Assembly (NCBI GenBank): GCA_905221605.1
Contig: CAJNDS010002302.1
Location: 1,126,463 to 1,190,462, forward strand
Length of the DNA: 64,000 bases
Reading direction: 5' to 3'
DNA from: Symbiodinium natans
Taxonomy: Eukaryota > Sar > Dinophyceae > Suessiales > Symbiodiniaceae
This document shows positions 40,859 through 48,640 of the stretch, in pieces; the stretch's first letter is position 1, and every line of letters starts with the position of its first letter. The position numbers and the translations under genes are program-made. The notes under the pieces are model-generated. The model was not told where the DNA came from, made no database searches, and saw nothing but the letters and a program-made list of their open reading frames with translations.

Positions 40859-40927
40859 ATCCTCACAAGGCTTTGCCTTCCTCAATCTGGCTCTGGCTTC
40901 GTACTGCCCGAGACTTCCCTTGGTCAG

Positions 40928-40975
40928 AACCCTAAACCCTAAACCCTAAACCCTAAACCCTCAACCCTAAACCCC
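40928..40975 (-). repeat. (CCCTAAA)n array
   Basis: About seven units. The flanking text to 41272 is unassigned except a short TTTAGGG tract near 41148. Confidence 0.9.
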
Positions 40976-41272
40976 AAGCAGTAAGACGCGTTGCAAGCAT
41001 TCTGTCTGCGATCTTCCTGGAGGAATTTAGGGTTTGGGCTCAGGGTTTAAGATTCAGACCTCTCAAAGCAGAGAAAGGTACCACAATTGGCAGGAGAATG
41101 TCTGGTCCTTAAGGGCAGGCTGCTCTGGGTAGAGTGTAGGATTTGGGGTTTAGGGTTTAGGGCTTGAGCAGTCAATTAGATTGTCTGATGTTCCGCAAGT
41201 ATGTTTGAATCAGTGTCCTCCTGTGATGTAAGGAATCCATACCTAATTCATACATCTGCCCTTCCTGAACTC

Positions 41273-41379
41273 CACTTGGGGGTTCAGAGTACTGATGGCC
41301 CAGTAAAAAGCGTAGTTGTAACCCACTTCTAAGCCCTATGATTGGGTTATAAGTGCAGTTCTAATTGGGTTACTAAGTA
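41273..41379. mobile_element. Family A element, right end missing (copy 9)
   Basis: Left CACTTGGGGGTTCAGAGTAC; interior AACCCACTTCTAAGCCC and GGTTATAAGTGCAGTTC; it stops after TTGGGTTACTAAGTA. Confidence 0.65.
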
Positions 41380-41459
41380 ATTACGCCACCATTTGCTTAA
41401 GAACCACACAAAAAATAAGCAATGTCTTCCTAGGAGGGATTATTGCTCTTCAGTTTGTT

Positions 41460-41501
41460 CTTTTTTTTTTTTTTTGTGGGTGGGGGGGGGGGGGGGGGGG
41501 G
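41460..41501 (+). repeat. T15 then G20 homopolymers
   Basis: A poly-T run passes through GTGGGT into a run of about 20 G. This lies 120 bp left of the transposon. Confidence 0.85.
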
Positions 41502-41617
41502 TCGTCAGCAAATAGTAGTACCTGCAAGAATCTAAGGGTAGTTACCTAAAGGGTTCTGATGTATGGCCCTTTAATTTGCATACGGTATATAAGGCGTATA
41601 GACATAAATATATATAA

Positions 41618-41625
41618 ATATAAAT
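41618..41625. other. Left target-site duplication, ATATAAAT
   Basis: These 8 bp abut the left inverted repeat and are repeated exactly at 47617-47624. Merlin and IS1595-type elements are known for 8-bp duplications, so length, identity and position agree with the transposase family. Confidence 0.85.
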
Positions 41626-41663
41626 GGGTCACCGCCTATAGCGGTTCCCCTGTGTTTTTGCAC
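41626..41663 (+). repeat. Left terminal inverted repeat
   Basis: About 38 bp. It matches the inverted right end at roughly 30 positions, with uninterrupted matches CCGCCTAT, GCGGTTCCCCT and GTTTTT. It contains a small palindrome, CCGC-CTATA-GCGG. Confidence 0.85.
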
Positions 41664-41688
41664 ATTCCCTGAAACCATTTAACCAAGA

Positions 41689-42176
41689 ATCCTCAAACCA
41701 AACCATTAAACCATTAAACCATTAAACCAATGGTTTTCCCCATATGAAAATCCACTAAACCATTAAACCATTAAACCATTAAACCATTAAACCAATGGTT
41801 TCCCCCATATGAGAATCCATTAAACCATTAAACCATTAAACCATTAAACCATTAAACCAATGGTTTCCCCCATATGAGAATCCACTAAACCATTAAACCA
41901 TTTTCAGGGCGGGGGGGGGGGGGAACCATTGGTTTAATGGTTTAATGGTTTAATGGTTTAAGGGATTTTCATATGGGGAAAACCATTGGTTTAATGGTTT
42001 AATGGTTTAATGGTTTAAGGGATTTTCATATGGGGAAAACCATTGGTTTAATGGTTTAATGGTTTAATGGTTTAATGGTTTAATGGTTTAATGGTTTAAT
42101 GGTTTAATGGTTTAAGGGATTCTCATAAGGGGGAAACCATTGGTTTAATGGTTTAATGGTTTAATGGTTTAATGGT
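41689..42176. repeat. Subterminal hairpin of CCATTAAA octamers
   Basis: The left arm (to about 41903) is made of CCATTAAA runs separated by three copies of a spacer with AATGGTTT, CCCCATATGA and AATCCA. After a loop with a G13 run (about 41910-41922) the right arm repeats the same pattern inverted (TTTAATGG runs with CATATGGGGAAAACCATTGG spacers). The whole could fold into one long stem. No counterpart is present at the right end. Confidence 0.85.
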
Positions 42177-42275
42177 GCTCCTGCCGAGGTACTTCGACCG
42201 CAGCTGATGCTGCCGTGGCATCACATATTATCATATATGTAATATGATTTTCTGTATTACATACTCCTAAAATTC

Positions 42276-42362
42276 TGAATCGCAAGAAGTGCTCCCCGTA
42301 TCTTTTCTGCTCCTCAAATATTGAATCGCAAGCAGTGTCCCCCGTATCTTTTCTGCTCATAA
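42276..42362 (+). repeat. 46-bp tandem pair
   Basis: TGAATCGCAAG begins at 42276 and 42322, each followed by CAGTG/AAGTG and CCCCGTATCTTTTCTGCTC. It sits in the leader of the transposon, before ORF1. Confidence 0.85.
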
Positions 42363-42434
42363 ATATACGTATACTATATGGTCGCCTATGTTGATTGCGC
42401 CTCGGCTGCATTTAGACACTCAACAAACATGCGA

Positions 42435-42462
42435 GTTATAACCTGGGAGTGGTGGTTATAAC
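42435..42462. promoter_or_regulatory. Paired GTTATAAC palindromes before ORF1
   Basis: Two perfect 8-bp palindromes start at 42435 and 42455, 20 bp apart, about 80-105 bp before the ORF1 ATG. The same pair recurs near the right end (47514/47534) and, with one base changed, before ORF2. This fits a protein binding site for transposase, a regulator or a core promoter; function is inferred. Confidence 0.55.
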
Positions 42463-42540
42463 CAGACACTGTTTCGAGAACCATGTTCTCATATTGCAGT
42501 GTCTACATGCTCGAGTCGTGAGACTTAGCAAGTTAGCACC

Positions 42541-43389
42541 ATGAAGCGAGCAGCTCGTGTATCGGGCATGATGGAAATCCTCGGAAACGGCGCTTGTGTG
42601 CTTCAGCTCTCGCAAGTCAAAGACGGGCGTGATGTTGACCACACTGTACCCTCATGTAGTTGTAAAGTTCCAGATTGTGCAAAGCTGAGAGCCGACATCG
42701 TTAGCGGTGTAGTGCCCTCACATCCCAGCAAGCGAAATCTGGACAAGACGGCTATCAACCATTACATCAACTATCTACAGCGGGATGCCGGGCTACCTCG
42801 TGGCATGAGTGGTGGATGGAATGACACCGTGCAAGAGAAACTACATGCTTGGCTCATGAAGGAGAAGAAGCGCACCAGAACCAAACAAAATGCGGGCACA
42901 GTCCATGCCATCACGGACGGCAGTGTGGAGGACCCCATCGAGGAGGCTAACTCGGATACTCAAGAGGCTCCAGACAAGCAGAAGTCCAAGGGCAAGAAAG
43001 CTATCACCATGGGCGAGGGGCACTCAAGCAAAGATAGCCGGGACGACAACAAGAATGCAGGGAACATCTCCAATGGCAACGGGGCCATCACCATGAGCGA
43101 GGGGCACTCCAACATAGAGAGTGGGGGCGACTCAGACAGTGACTCGTCATCCAGTTCGTCCTCGTCGGATTCCAGTGCGACGCCACAGGCCTCAAGCTCA
43201 AATGCGGCACGCCAACCTGCTGACAGTGAGTGTGTAGATATCACAAGATGGGAGCCTGAATGGCATGACGCCTTTCAGAGTCTCACTGTTTTGGAGGACC
43301 AGATTGGGGAATCGCAGAAGAAGCGTCGCATTCTCAAAGATGCGCTCCAGCATTTGGCAAACGCCCACAAGGCATGGGCAAACGCCTAG
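42541..43389 (+). CDS. Transposon ORF1, unknown protein (282 aa)
   Basis: First gene of the element. No family recognised. Residues 1-115 look globular, with a small Cys cluster (C39, C41, C46) that could bind metal. Residues 70-107 have helical, aromatic-rich text (INHYINYLQRD, KLHAWLMKEKK). Residues 115-232 are acidic, Ser-rich and probably disordered, with an internal duplication AITMxEGHS at 154-162 and 182-190 and a Ser run at 202-209. The C-terminus (235-282) contains W237 and W241 and a charged helix (LEDQIGESQKKRRILKDALQ) suited to a coiled coil. The ATG follows an AG (GTTAGCACCATG) that could receive a spliced leader. Possible role: DNA-binding or adaptor partner of the ATPase or transposase, by position only. 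Confidence 0.75.
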   Translation: MKRAARVSGMMEILGNGACVLQLSQVKDGRDVDHTVPSCSCKVPDCAKLRADIVSGVVPSHPSKRNLDKTAINHYINYLQRDAGLPRGMSGGWNDTVQEKLHAWLMKEKKRTRTKQNAGTVHAITDGSVEDPIEEANSDTQEAPDKQKSKGKKAITMGEGHSSKDSRDDNKNAGNISNGNGAITMSEGHSNIESGGDSDSDSSSSSSSSDSSATPQASSSNAARQPADSECVDITRWEPEWHDAFQSLTVLEDQIGESQKKRRILKDALQHLANAHKAWANA

Positions 43390-43590
43390 TGAACATACAG
43401 GTTCACTGTAGCAGCACACTTCTTCCCGCGGGGCTGACAGAAACGTGCTTTCTGCATTTATTGTAGTGAGGCGGTGTATCCTTGATGGTTGAGTGTGGCG
43501 AGAGCTGTGTATGCATGTGCTATCGAAAACGCTCACGCGCAGGGCAAATGCACATTGACAAGCATGTGCAGGTAATGGACAAGGAGTCCT

Positions 43591-43617
43591 GTTATAACCG
43601 GAGTCTCTGGTTATATC
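43591..43617. promoter_or_regulatory. Paired GTTATAAC-like sites before ORF2
   Basis: GTTATAAC at 43591 and GTTATATC at 43610 lie 19 bp apart and end about 45 bp before the preferred ORF2 start. This resembles the pairs near 42435 and 47514. Confidence 0.45.
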
Positions 43618-43660
43618 TGTCCTGTTGTGTGGTCATCGCCAAGCATTTTCTTTTCCAGCA

Positions 43661-45625
43661 ATGCCTGGACAACCTTCGGCGTACGCTCGTGCTCTCAATG
43701 ACATCAGGTCGTACGACTTCACTCCAGTGAGCACTCCCTTGATCTCCAAACAGGATGATGCGAACGGCTGTGTGGAAGATCTACCGCTCAAGAACATTGA
43801 AGGCCGCTACCTCGCCAAGTTTGTCGTTGACATGATCACGGATGTGAAATTCTCGGCTGTGGATTTCGAAGGGCTTGAAGAACGCATGTTGCAGAACCAA
43901 TATGATCAGCTTCCGCCTCCATTTTGTCCCAAAGTAGAGATCTGCGCTCCTTTCAAGATGCAGCTTGCTATCATCAAGACCAGCATCACGGACTGCGTTA
44001 TCTTGAAGTGCTACACGTTCGAGAACAAGACAAACATCCGAACCGTCGAGGACATTGCGTATGGGACATTGAAGATGATTGATTTCACACCCAACTTTCG
44101 TGCTGGACCATTGGCCATTCAGTTGATGCTCAAGGAGATGTCGCACTGGCTGGCCTACTACACTCAGATATCGCCCAAGCCTCCCAAGGAGCCCAAGCCG
44201 AAACAAGAGACTGATGATCTTCAAAACGGCTTTGCTTACATCAAGTCTAACGGGCCGCGGACTAACATGGGCAACCAGCAGATCGAATGGGCAGAGATTG
44301 AAACCAAGCGTGCAGAGAGTCCACTCCATGGATGGTCGGCAGGCTTGGTGAAGGAGTGTCTTCGAGGGCTCACAAGTGGTAATGTCTATGCGAAAACTGT
44401 GGAGAAGTTCTATCTGACTCTCCACGACCTCTCGGGCTGGCTGTTAGACGAGGTGCTCGTGCATCTTCTTGGCGAACTGAAAGCGAAAACTCTTGTCTTC
44501 CTTGGCCTGGCCGAAAAGGGAAAAACGCCGGCAGCAGAAGCGATTGCAATGGCGGTCAGTGAGTATCACCTGCTCCGAGACAATCTAGATCCAACCATCA
44601 GGCCGGGTTTCAGAATTTGTGCGTCCTTGGATCAATTGCGTGGCGAGTCTGGCGAGAAGCATCGGCCAGACATTCTGGATGATCCAGATATGAACACACT
44701 GCCGATTCCCAAGCTCAAGAGTTTTCTTGACAGCACATTGCTTGAGTGCCACACGGTTGAACGATGGACAGCCGCTCGGTTCGTGCAACACCAGCTACGT
44801 GTGGTGTGTGACAACAAGGTGGACGAGAATGCAGAACCTGATGACACATGCGATACGACAACATCCTTCGAGATTTTCTTTGAGATGATCAAGCCAGCCT
44901 TCAACGAAAAGGCAAGCAGACAAGACATCATGGCATGCCTCAAACGAGCTCACTTTGTGGTCAACATGAACCACGCAGTCTTCTTTCGGAAGGCTGGCAC
45001 TTCGAAAGGGCCCGTCACTCGCGTTCCCTACATCAATGGCAACAAGGATTTCCTCAGCCCTGTTGGCCAGAAGGTGATTGATGATATGCGCCAAGGCATT
45101 CCAGATCAGCCTGCGGACTGGGCTCAGAAGCGCCAATGGTCTCATGATCTTATGTCCATGCTCACAGAGACACAGCAGAAGCCTGCGCGGACAAGAGTTG
45201 TGTTTGAAGCCAACCTCTTCACTGAGAGCTCACAGAGGTACAATGAGATCAAACCCGACTTGCCGTTCTCAGGCCGAATCTGCCCTAATTTTTTATGCTC
45301 TGAAGATACACTCTCGATGCCAGCCAAGTCCACCTCTGTCGCCTCGATGGCACCTTCATCGTCGGCGGCACCTTCGCCCTCAGGGATGGCGCCTTCATTG
45401 TCGGCGGCACCTTCGCCCTCAGGCATCATGACAAAGGTGAAAGAGGAGTGTGTTGAAGGAGAAGGTTCGTTTGCCATGATGCTTTCGAATCCAGATGCGA
45501 TTGGAGTCATTGACTTGGACCCCACTCCACCATCACCGTCACATAAGCGAATGCGTGGCAGTGACGAGATGGACTATGATAGCGATGACCACATGCCATT
45601 AGCAGGCGAAGACCCTGAGGAGTGA
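43661..45625 (+). CDS. P-loop ATPase, superfamily-3-helicase-like (654 aa)
   Basis: The start at 43661 is preferred over an in-frame ATG at 43625 because TTTTCTTTTCCAG, a strong acceptor (possibly for a trans-spliced leader), lies three bases before it. The protein has an N-terminal region of about 275 residues with no recognised domain and a Pro/Lys linker (SPKPPKEPKPKQE) near residues 178-190. A Walker A motif GLAEKGKT follows at 282-289, a likely Walker B at ILDD (338-341), and QLRVVCDN (Asn at 385) as sensor/motif C. These three motifs within about 105 residues match the compact order of SF3 helicases, but AAA+ ATPase is an alternative. The C-terminal 100 residues are Ser/Pro-rich with a 13-residue tandem repeat and an acidic tail. 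Proposed role: ATP-dependent helper for transposition or element replication. Gap to ORF1 is 271 bp. Confidence 0.78.
   Translation: MPGQPSAYARALNDIRSYDFTPVSTPLISKQDDANGCVEDLPLKNIEGRYLAKFVVDMITDVKFSAVDFEGLEERMLQNQYDQLPPPFCPKVEICAPFKMQLAIIKTSITDCVILKCYTFENKTNIRTVEDIAYGTLKMIDFTPNFRAGPLAIQLMLKEMSHWLAYYTQISPKPPKEPKPKQETDDLQNGFAYIKSNGPRTNMGNQQIEWAEIETKRAESPLHGWSAGLVKECLRGLTSGNVYAKTVEKFYLTLHDLSGWLLDEVLVHLLGELKAKTLVFLGLAEKGKTPAAEAIAMAVSEYHLLRDNLDPTIRPGFRICASLDQLRGESGEKHRPDILDDPDMNTLPIPKLKSFLDSTLLECHTVERWTAARFVQHQLRVVCDNKVDENAEPDDTCDTTTSFEIFFEMIKPAFNEKASRQDIMACLKRAHFVVNMNHAVFFRKAGTSKGPVTRVPYINGNKDFLSPVGQKVIDDMRQGIPDQPADWAQKRQWSHDLMSMLTETQQKPARTRVVFEANLFTESSQRYNEIKPDLPFSGRICPNFLCSEDTLSMPAKSTSVASMAPSSSAAPSPSGMAPSLSAAPSPSGIMTKVKEECVEGEGSFAMMLSNPDAIGVIDLDPTPPSPSHKRMRGSDEMDYDSDDHMPLAGEDPEE
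45346..45423 (+). repeat. 39-bp tandem repeat inside ORF2
   Basis: Two copies starting at 45346 and 45385 encode MAPSSSAAPSPSG and MAPSLSAAPSPSG, keeping frame. They lie in the disordered tail. Confidence 0.9.
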
Positions 45626-45861
45626 GCGGTTCCGACCTAGAGATCCCACTTCAGTTTGATCCCGGGTAGAGTGCACCAATCGGATGTGGAGCTAGGACAG
45701 CTTCAGTTTTGATCCGAGATAGAGCGTATGATGCAAATTCGGAGAGCATATGAAGCGGAGTCTGAGCCGGGGAAACTCTGATAAAGACTTCCTTATGCAC
45801 CGGTAAAACTTGTGGTCTATGTGCAGGCATTTAGACGAGCATCGCAGCGAAATGTGATTCC
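45626..45861 (+). other. ORF2-ORF3 spacer with direct repeat
   Basis: CTTCAGTTTGATCCCGGGTA and CTTCAGTTTTGATCCGAG, each followed by TAGAG, begin about 52 bp apart (near 45649 and 45701). CTATGTGCAG at 45817-45826 is an acceptor-like site before ORF3; an in-frame TAG at 45832 rules out a start upstream of 45862. Confidence 0.6.
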
Positions 45862-47325
45862 ATGTCTGCTTGCCCTGAAGGCATTTTGCTTACATGTGAG
45901 TGGGTTGATATGCCGTTGCTACCTAAAACCGGTGGCCTACATGGCAGGCGCTTGGATGACATCACTTTTCTTGACTTCCAGAAGAAGATGTGTGAAGAGT
46001 GGTTTCAGTCCGACACATCCTTCAAGCACTACATCATAGATCGACGGGTGCTGGATAGCAACGGGCAAAACGTTAGCTTGACATTGAGAGCCATTGCTTT
46101 GATGCTGCGAACTGGCATTATATTGGGAATGCACAAGTGCACGGAATGCAATGGTCCCACTCGGTTGGAGTGCTCTAATCCAGATGGGTGTTTGAGATAC
46201 AGATGGACATGTCGGACAAGCGGACACAAACATATGAATGCTCCCGTCAACTTTCACGGGTTCATGAAAGAGATCACAATCAGCAATTGGCTAGCATTCC
46301 TTCACATGCTGAATATGCTACGCCTGGGTATGCCTTGGGTACATATCATCAACGAGCTTCAGTTCGGCTATGGCAATATCAAGGAGCACACGATGACTCA
46401 ATGGCGTCGATCTTTTCAACAAGCCTTGGGGAGGGCGTTGAAGAACATGGACCAAATGATGATAGGAGGACTGAACTACACCGTCGTGATTGACGAATGT
46501 CTGGTTGGCACACATCCAGAGGATGGCTGGTCAATGGGCAACAACGGCATCAACAAGAGTGGCTACCCACAGGAACGAAGCAATGTGCGTTCTGAGACCC
46601 CTTCCATGAAGAAGGCCCAGGGTATGAAAGTCCTCCCTGCGAGGACACTCAGAAAAGGTGAAAGCAAGGCGGCGGGATCGTACACCCTCCTCAAAAAGCC
46701 TGCTGCCGTCATGAAACGTCCATCTGCCGCAGTGAAGAGACCATCGACCTTTACCTCCATGAAACGTCCTGCGGCGCATCGACGTCCTCTTCGTGTACTG
46801 AAGAAGCCCGCGCAGAATCTCAAGCTCAATGGAAAGTGGTTGTGGCTTGCTGTGTGTGTTGGTCGTGGGTCTAAGGTCTTCACACATGGAAATGGTTTGA
46901 AGAAGATCACGTACAGACTCTTGCCACGTACATCCCAGGCTGTAAATAACAAGCCTCGTGGGCTGCATGAGATCAGGGACACTCTGCACAGTAGGGTTCG
47001 CAAGCACAGTACCCTAGTCTTTGACGGGTGGACTGCTACTACAAAGGCAGCAGATCAGTTAGGGTACAAGCATCCACCATCGGTCAAGCATGACAAATGC
47101 TTCCGAGATGTTGCCACTGGTTTCCATACCAATGATGCCGAGTCAGAGAATAACCGCTTGAAGAAATGGTCTCGCCAGCGGCACGGGTACTTGCGTATCG
47201 AAGAGCCCGATATGCAGGAGTACATGTTCTATGTTAATGTCGGTAGCTCCATGATGTCAGTGCTAGAGGGCCTGGCACGGTCGAATGAAGGTGGCAAGTG
47301 CAGAAATGCATTCATCGCCATCTAA
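45862..47325 (+). CDS. ISXO2/IS1595 (Merlin) type DDE transposase (487 aa)
   Basis: It should cut the element ends and join them to target DNA with an 8-bp stagger. An N-terminal zinc-ribbon-like segment has C93, C96, C104, C110 and C117 followed by H122. A helical DNA-binding stretch with WLAFLHMLNMLRLGMPW lies at 143-159. The catalytic core has D211 in TVVIDECLVG, D388 in TLVFDGWTAT, and HTNDAESENNRLKKW at 422-436. That last motif corresponds to the family's HTN-x-x-E-x-x-x-x-x-LK signature, with N424 or E427 as third ligand. GYKHPPSVKH at 401 matches the family's GY-H-x-x-V-x-H segment. Oddity: a basic insert (about 250-320) with repeated KKPAAVMKRPSA motifs separates the first two catalytic Asp, giving 177 residues between them. 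No frameshift, so it may be active. Confidence 0.88.
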   Translation: MSACPEGILLTCEWVDMPLLPKTGGLHGRRLDDITFLDFQKKMCEEWFQSDTSFKHYIIDRRVLDSNGQNVSLTLRAIALMLRTGIILGMHKCTECNGPTRLECSNPDGCLRYRWTCRTSGHKHMNAPVNFHGFMKEITISNWLAFLHMLNMLRLGMPWVHIINELQFGYGNIKEHTMTQWRRSFQQALGRALKNMDQMMIGGLNYTVVIDECLVGTHPEDGWSMGNNGINKSGYPQERSNVRSETPSMKKAQGMKVLPARTLRKGESKAAGSYTLLKKPAAVMKRPSAAVKRPSTFTSMKRPAAHRRPLRVLKKPAQNLKLNGKWLWLAVCVGRGSKVFTHGNGLKKITYRLLPRTSQAVNNKPRGLHEIRDTLHSRVRKHSTLVFDGWTATTKAADQLGYKHPPSVKHDKCFRDVATGFHTNDAESENNRLKKWSRQRHGYLRIEEPDMQEYMFYVNVGSSMMSVLEGLARSNEGGKCRNAFIAI

Positions 47326-47578
47326 GCACATTCGCGACAGTCGCGACAACAGTGGGGAAAAAATCTAGTGCGACAGTGTGAGCTGCAAAAAAAAAACGCC
47401 TGAATAAAAGCATGTGCGCACCATCTGAGGTGCCTACGTCCTCGTCAGCCTGGACGAGCTCTACAAATATATATACGAGTGGGTATGTGTCAATAGAATA
47501 TATAGGGATGTAAGTTATAACTCATATGTTGTGGTTATAACTGTCATTCAGTGTTAGATTATACATACGGTTATGACG
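47326..47578 (+). other. Right subterminal region of the transposon
   Basis: Contains TCGCGACAGTCGCGA (an inverted repeat of TCGCGA around 47335), an A9 run and a small TA-rich tract, then the GTTATAAC pair. No gene. Confidence 0.6.
47514..47541. promoter_or_regulatory. Paired GTTATAAC palindromes near the right end
   Basis: Perfect palindromes start at 47514 and 47534, again 20 bp apart and 75-100 bp from the right tip. The second copy on each side shares TGGTTATAAC and a nearby CA-TG word in the same direction, so the two pairs are direct repeats. Confidence 0.6.
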
Positions 47579-47616
47579 TTGAAAAAACTAAGGGGAACCG
47601 CAATAGGCGGACGCCC
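47579..47616 (-). repeat. Right terminal inverted repeat
   Basis: Inverse of the left end. It ends AATAGGCGGACGCCC and keeps the CCGC-CTATT-GCGG palindrome. Confidence 0.85.
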
Positions 47617-47624
47617 ATATAAAT
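47617..47624. other. Right target-site duplication, ATATAAAT
   Basis: Identical to 41618-41625. The target was a TA-rich stretch. Confidence 0.85.
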
Positions 47625-47699
47625 ATATATATATACATATATAAGGGGTCCCGCTTTCAGGGCCCATACTCAGGGATCATGTAACTACCCTTAGAAAGA

Positions 47700-47919
47700 A
47701 GCTTGGAGTTTCTGGGTATGTATAACCCAATCACAAGTGTAGTTAAATCCCGCTTCCAAGCCCCTTAAGTACCCTAATAGGGCTCTAATTTGGTGATAAG
47801 TACAGCTACAACTGGGTTGAACCCTAAACCCTAAACCCCAAACCCTAAACCCTAAACCCTAAACCCTATAAACCCTAAACCCTAGTAATTGGACTACTAA
47901 GTACCCTGAACCTTCAAGA
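47700..47919. mobile_element. Family A element with telomere insert (copy 10)
   Basis: Left AGCTTGGAGTTTCTGGGTA and right CTAAGTACCCTGAACCTTC. The right arm is broken at ACTGGGTTG by a CCCTAAA array (47819-47884), after which TAATTGGACTACTAAG resumes. The site word AATTGGGTT is therefore present in altered form on both sides of the array. Confidence 0.75.
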
Positions 47920-48140
47920 AGGCCTCCTGTCCTTACTTGCGGGATAGTTGGGGGGGGGGTTCAGTGAATGCCTTGCGGATGGTTCGCAAGGAAGGAGGGC
48001 ATGAGGTTCCCTAGATGGCCCTAATTATATATATATATCTCTCTCTCTCTCTCTCTAAGGGATTATATAGGGTACCCCAAACCCTAAACCCTAAACCCTA
48101 AACCCGAAATCCTACTAACTAACAGTAAGAATGCAGGGAA
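47920..48140. other. Island with (TA)n(TC)n microsatellite
   Basis: TATATATA then CTCTCTCT at 48027-48056, and a four-unit CCCTAAA tract at 48080-48105. Confidence 0.7.
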
Positions 48141-48220
48141 ATGTCAGATGAGCTCCTCCTTCCCACGGTGGTCAGCTTTTCCTGGGCTGTGAACGCCTGC
48201 GAGAAGGCCTGGGACTTTGG
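48141..48220 (+). pseudogene. PPR-like exon fragment
   Basis: The frame reads MSDELLLPTVVSFSWAVNAC then EKAWDFG. V-V-S-F-S-x-A-V-N-A-C-E-K is close to the PPR consensus I know from dinoflagellates. It ends at a TTTAGGG array. Strongest PPR match in the window. Confidence 0.6.
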
Positions 48221-48288
48221 GTTTAGGGTTTAGGGTTTAGGGTGTAGGGTGTAGGTTTAGGGCTGTTGGCTTTTGGGGTCTTCGGGTG

Positions 48289-48480
48289 TACTTGGAAGCT
48301 CGTGACAACTTATGGTAGGGTTTCTAGGACCAGGAGCAGGCCCTTATTCGTGGTTTTAGTTCAGGGTCTCTTCTAATCCCCTTGAACCCAGAAAGGGCGC
48401 CCTTTTCAGTCCTAAATTTCCCCTGGGTCTAGGTTGCTAGGGGAGACGAAGTAGACTTCCGAAGTCAAAAGGGTTTCCGA
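48289..48480. mobile_element. Family D element with nested family E (copies D3, E6)
   Basis: Family D ends TACTTGGAAGCTCGTGAC and GAAGTCAAAAGGGTTTCC enclose family E (about 48330-48432, CTAGGACCAGGAGCAGGCCC to CCCCTGGGTCTAG, with AAAGGGCGCCCTTTT). Confidence 0.75.
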
Positions 48481-48541
48481 TTTCCCCAATTCCTTGAAGC
48501 CAGCCCTCGTCCCCAAGAACCACTTTGTCTGTGGACATATC

Positions 48542-48639
48542 TTGGGATGTTCCCCCCTTGTACCTAACAGTCCTCAATAGCGGCCAAAGTTCCCCCTATT
48601 ATATTCCCTTTTAAGGGCTGTTAGTATAGCCTTCCCAAG
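48542..48639. mobile_element. Family B element (copy 5)
   Basis: TTGGGATGTTCCCCCC at the left, CTAACAGTCCTCAATAG and AAGGGCTGTTAGTATA inside, and a degraded right end CTTCCCAAG. Confidence 0.7.
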
Positions 48640-48640
48640 A

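Larger units (their letters stand above)
41626..47616 (+). mobile_element. Complete 6-kb Merlin/IS1595-like DNA transposon
   Basis: The 5991-bp element starts GGGTCACCGCCTATAGCGG and, read inward from the other end, starts GGGCGTCCGCCTATTGCGG. It is flanked by exact 8-bp ATATAAAT duplications. In order it carries a left inverted repeat, a 490-bp hairpin of CCATTAAA octamers, ORF1, a P-loop ATPase gene, a DDE transposase gene and the right inverted repeat. All genes are on + and open to their stops, so the copy may be recent. It contains no TTTAGGG-type arrays, unlike its surroundings. Eukaryotic Merlin elements, as I know them, are usually short with one gene; this one is unusually long. The family call rests on transposase motifs plus duplication length. 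Confidence 0.88.

Noticed and set aside
43781-44425. 214-codon minus-strand frame inside the ATPase gene
   Set aside because: It is the antisense of a well-supported + gene with P-loop motifs; no family resemblance.
46531-47007. Two overlapping minus-strand frames of about 150 codons inside the transposase gene
   Set aside because: Antisense of the catalytic region and Lys-Pro insert; no independent support.
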